The position numbers and the translations under genes are program-made. From Acorus gramineus (lineage: Eukaryota > Streptophyta > Magnoliopsida > Acorales > Acoraceae), in the NCBI GenBank assembly GCA_030737835.1, contig CM060853.1:23077430-23141429 (forward strand): a DNA stretch of 64,000 nucleotides. The letters are read 5' to 3'. Within the stretch, counting starts at the first letter, position 1, and every line of letters starts with the position of its first letter. This document shows positions 60,566 through 64,000 of this stretch, piece after piece. The notes beneath the pieces were generated by a model. That model did no database searches. It was given only the letters and a program-made list of their open reading frames with translations, and had not been told where the DNA came from.

Positions 60566-60851
60566 AATGATAAGATGCGGTCACCATACCCTCTTTCTTA
60601 GGTGTGGTTACCATGTCATTACCATCCGATTAAATGGATTTTAATCAGACGGTTAAAATAACTATCCCATAAAATCACATATATCCCTATAAATTGTGAT
60701 CCCTCTTTTTTCTCCACACGATCTCCCCTTTTATCTCTTGTGATTTCTTTTATAGACCATTTTCTTACTATTTGATTAAATGTACCCTTTTTGTATGGTG
60801 ATTAGAAGGTGACCGCATATTAAAAGGGGGTATGGTGTCCACACCATATCA

Positions 60852-60918
<67 letters not shown>

Positions 60919-63083
60919 TGATTTTACTTATTACAGTCAGAGGAGTAACTAATTCTATGGAAATTTTCCTAACTAACCCTGTCAAATAATTTAATTGCAC
61001 TTTTAACCCCCACTCCGTTTTTAATTACACAATCTAAACTCTATCAACAGTAGCACTGACTGTTGGGTTTTTTTTACAAAGACGTGTTATATATAACAAA
61101 TTTAGGTTTTATAGATCGAAAGGAATTTTTTTTATTTTTAACCTATTTTTTTATTAAAAAAAAAATAAACTAGGCGTTGGATTAGTTGTAATTGTAAAAT
61201 TGGACCCATGACTTGTTTGATCAAGTCAGCGCTGTCACACCTTGCCATTGACCTAGATTTATTTTATTTTATTTTATAACAAATTACTATGGATAGGTTT
61301 GCTGGATAGATGATATTAGAGTTAATTTGGTCAAATGGTCCGAGGATCACTTTTGCAATTAAAACAGACACTGGATCAATTTTGAATAAATGGATTTTAG
61401 TTCTTCTAATTTTAGTCTCTCTAAAATTAGAATTTTCAATGTAAACTGACTGCAAATTGATTTAAAGACTAAATCTATTGACCATACTATTTTTTAAAAA
61501 CATGTGACAATTAATCGATTTTACGGAACCGATTCTGATTTAACTAAATTTTTAAGAAGTTAGATCAATTTTTTTCTAAAATGATTTGTCAAATTAGTCA
61601 AATCATCACATAAACACGTCACCATGAGAAACAAATATGACTCTAAAACCAGAACTTATAGTGATTTTTGGTTGATTAACGCTTAATTCCCCTCTTATTT
61701 GGGCTAGGGTGGTAAACGGCTGAGTTTTGACCTGCTCAGACTCGAATCGTTTAGCATCAGGTTCAGCTCGGGCTAGGCTCGGGTCGAGAATGAGCTTCAT
61801 TTTGTGTTCAAGCTCGACTCGTTGGGCTTGTGAAAAGCTCAGTTGAAACTCGGCTCGGCTTGTTTGTTAAACAAGCTAAGCCGAAGCTCGAATCAAGGCT
61901 GAGCTCGGGCTTGTTTAGCTAAAAAAAATCTTGTTCAGCATTTGAGAAATCACATTTCACAAATTACAACACCTTATACATGTGAAAGTAACTTAAGCTC
62001 GGGCTCGGGCTCTGCTCGTTCACCTTTTTTCTGTTAAGTAAACGAGCTCGTCTAAGCTCGGACTCGGCTCAGGCTCGACTCATTTACAAACCGAGCTTTA
62101 AAAATTGTTCAAGCTTGGCTCGTTTGTCTAATCAAACGAGCCTGAGCGAACTTTAATTGAACCGAGCCCGAGCTGCTTGCCTCGTTTATCAGCCCTAATT
62201 CAAACTATTTAAACTGTGTTGGTTACACAATGGATTCACTTTCTAGTGTTCGGTTTAGCAAGAAAAATGATATGATAATTTGGTTTAAAGCCACACAAGG
62301 CCGATTTGATAATGGGTTAACATTTTAATAAATATAAATTGCCATAATTTTAGAAAATAAAAAATCCATCAATTTTGTCTTTATTTAAATTCGTTAAAAT
62401 TGGGACAACAAATAAATGTTATTCCATTTCCAGCCTTTAAGTAAAAAATCTTCATTTTCATTTTAAAATCAGAATAACTGTCCACACATTATCCCAATTA
62501 TTTTTTATATTGAACGAGATAATTTGTCATCCCCCACTTATCTCAATAATTACCCCTTATCCCACCATTTATCTCTTTATCAAACCAGCTCTACATGTGT
62601 TACTATTTTACTAACACAACAAAAATAGTAAAAAAATCATAATAAAAATTTAAATAAAACAGTCACATATATAATTGTGAATGGGTGTGCAGGCTGCGGC
62701 ACAAGCGGTATGATGTACGGGTGCATCGCGTGCCTGGTGGCGCTGCCGTGCCTCATATCGTGCGGTTACCGGACAAAGCTCCGCGCCAAATACGACCTCC
62801 TCGAGGTCCCCGCCCCCGACTGGCTCACCCACTTCCTCTGCGAGTGCTGCGCCCTCTGTCAGGAGTATCGCGAGCTCCGCAACCGCGGCCTCGACCCCGC
62901 CTTAGGTGAACATATTTTTCTTTCCATCAAACAATATAACATACATAATGAATTCAGTTTAATTGACACAGTCTATTTGGTTGATTTGGGTTCTCAGGTT
63001 GGTATGGGAACATGATGAGGAATCAGAACATGCAGCAAGGAGTGGCGATGGTGCCCCCTATGAACCAGACTATGATGGGATGA
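59873..63083 (+). CDS. PLAC8 / cell-number-regulator family protein with proline-rich N terminus
   Basis: Exons: 59873-60350, 60456-60527, 62693-62905, 62998-63083; 849 bases, 282 residues, all GT-AG. Residues 1-135 are rich in Pro, Gln and Tyr ([16 protein letters not shown]). The PLAC8 domain follows: [40 protein letters not shown], a hydrophobic Cys-rich membrane segment ([15 protein letters not shown]), and [20 protein letters not shown] near the end; then a Met/Gln-rich tail. Relatives (FW2.2, CNR, PCR) sit in the plasma membrane and affect organ size or divalent-metal transport; which applies here cannot be told. The usual CCxxxxC/LPC motif is reduced to ALMTALFPC, as I recall for one plant subgroup. 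Exon 1 could read on to a stop in the intron, but only splicing gives the domain. A TATAAG at 59784-59789 is a possible TATA box. Confidence 0.9.
60561..60857. repeat. MITE family F inserted in a TA microsatellite, PLAC8 intron 2
   Basis: The left end AGTGAAATGATAAGATGCGG TCACCATACCC and the reverse complement of the right end AGTGATATGGTGTGGACACC ATACCC form an imperfect inverted repeat. The element is bordered by (AT)n (60535-60560) and (TA)n (60858-60914), so a TA target is likely. Confidence 0.7.
60857..60914. repeat. (TA)n microsatellite, PLAC8 intron 2
   Basis: About 29 uninterrupted TA units. Confidence 0.9.
61700..62198. mobile_element. hAT-like non-autonomous element, GAGCTCGG-rich, PLAC8 intron 2
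   Basis: The ends CTAGGGTGGTAAACGGCTGA and, in reverse complement, TTAGGGCTGATAAACGAGGC are inverted repeats of the TAGGGxTG type. Subterminal parts are packed with GCTCGGGCTCGG-type repeats. No transposase ORF, and target duplication not fixed. Confidence 0.6.
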
Positions 63084-63748
63084 ATGGTTTCCTGGTTTTA
63101 TTTTTCTAGTAGTAGATTAGTAGTGTGTGTCACTATAAACGTTCAGAACATTATGAAAATGAACTTCTGTCATGTCTGAATATTGATGTTTGAAAGTGTT
63201 TGTGAGAAGAGAGGCATTTATCAGAAATGGGTGTCTGAAAGCTATGATGAAAGATATTTCTGAACAGAACCTCCACTTTTTAAGATAAGTTGTTACTTCA
63301 CATCTGGATCAGTTGGCATGAAATTCAACTGTGCTATTGTAATTTGCTTGTGATGCTTGTGAATCCTTGTATCAAATTCGCATAGTTTTCCTTTCTATTG
63401 AACAACAAACCGATCTGCAATGTAGGGTCATGCATCATTCAATTCTCATATATTGGTGTCATCAAACTTCCAAGGGGAAATTCAAGGAACATTAGATAGA
63501 GATTTATCAGTGGCTTCAATCCACCAAAAAAATCACAGAAGGAATGTCATGGCACAATTCTTCACCATAACACACTGACGGTTACAAGGTTCAATTCATA
63601 ATTTCAAAACATGCAGGTAGTTCATGTAAACAGTAAAGCAATCACCAGTGAGAAGGGGAAGGTTCACATCTCTGGGCAACTCATTGTAATCATAAAACAA
63701 ATGAGAGTTTTCTGTTGAACCTGTTTAAGTAGTTGCAAGGGATGTGTA
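63084..63748. other. convergent 3' UTRs of PLAC8 gene and neighbour
   Basis: No ORF of note. The two flanking genes converge here, so this should hold their 3' UTRs. I could not place poly(A) sites with confidence. Confidence 0.45.
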
Positions 63749-63920
63749 TCATTCTTCCATGTGATTCTCCTCTGTCTGAGGCTGGGAGACCTTGACTTTG
63801 ATCTTTGGCAGGGTGAGTGATGGCTCTTGTTGGAAGGCAGCAGGGGCCTTCACCAAGTGGATGCTCTGTTCCAATTCCTTCATTGCCTCCTTCTGCTCCT
63901 TGGATTTGTTCTTCTTCATC
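63749..63920 (-). CDS. terminal exon of an unidentified gene (partial)
   Basis: An acceptor CAG at 63921-63923 opens a frame MKKNKSKEQKEAMKELEQ continuing SIHLVKAPAAFQQEPSLTLP, KIKVKVSQPQTEENHMEE and a TGA stop at 63749-63751; 57 residues, Lys/Glu/Gln-rich, able to form a charged helix at its start. The rest of the gene must lie to the right of the window. I do not recognise the family. The alternative, overlapping 81-codon frame on the same strand is more Pro/Gly-mixed and less protein-like. The exon call rests on the splice site, composition and clean stop. Confidence 0.5.
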
Positions 63921-64000
63921 CTGCAAAATTTTCAAATGTATATAGCAGTTAGCACTCTAAAAGGTTAACCACACGCATCGTGAAGCATGTCCATTGTGTT

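Overview
The window is nuclear DNA of a flowering plant. The evidence is intron-rich genes with GT-AG junctions, a plastid-targeted histidine-biosynthesis gene, an intron-containing elongator tRNA-Met, and dense hAT, CACTA, LINE and MITE-type repeats in AT-rich spacers. I cannot name the species or decide between monocot and eudicot. Gene models were assembled by hand: splice sites were chosen so that phase is kept and the protein matches a family I recognise.

Layout: (1) 17-1065, a hAT-like element carrying a captured-looking coding fragment. (2) 1438-6883 minus, the first 16 coding exons of a non-lysosomal glucosylceramidase (GBA2/GH116); its catalytic half lies beyond the left edge. (3) about 7900-11245, a decayed CACTA (En/Spm) transposon with a Ulp1-type protease relic and a nested 977-bp hAT-like element. 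(4) 11451-33683 minus, three five-exon tropinone-reductase-like SDR genes: a pseudogene (11451-14372) and two intact copies (25993-28338 and 31638-33683), with duplicated flanks and many MITEs. (5) 33.8-40.3 kb, repeat-rich spacer with a poly-G tract and an 81-bp direct repeat flanking a MITE. (6) 40347-40432 plus, tRNA-Met(CAT). (7) 41728-54690 minus, a complete 19-exon HISN4 (IGP synthase HisHF), with a LINE relic, MITEs and a minisatellite in its introns. (8) 55-59.6 kb, AT-rich spacer with a 59-bp-arm inverted repeat. (9) 59873-63083 plus, a four-exon PLAC8/cell-number-regulator gene. (10) 63749-63920 minus, the terminal exon of an unidentified gene that runs off the right edge.

The genes do not form an operon-like pathway. 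They are independent: sphingolipid turnover, a small specialised-metabolism SDR family, histidine biosynthesis and a membrane PLAC8 protein. The most informative structure is the SDR cluster. Comparing paralogous introns and flanks shows MITE insertions that happened after duplication (sites filled in one copy and empty in the other) and one copy in early decay. I found no convincing new molecular system. The best leads are the two related hAT-like elements with different cargo, a GC-AG intron required for frame in the GBA2 gene, and a minisatellite that begins a few bases inside a HISN4 splice donor.
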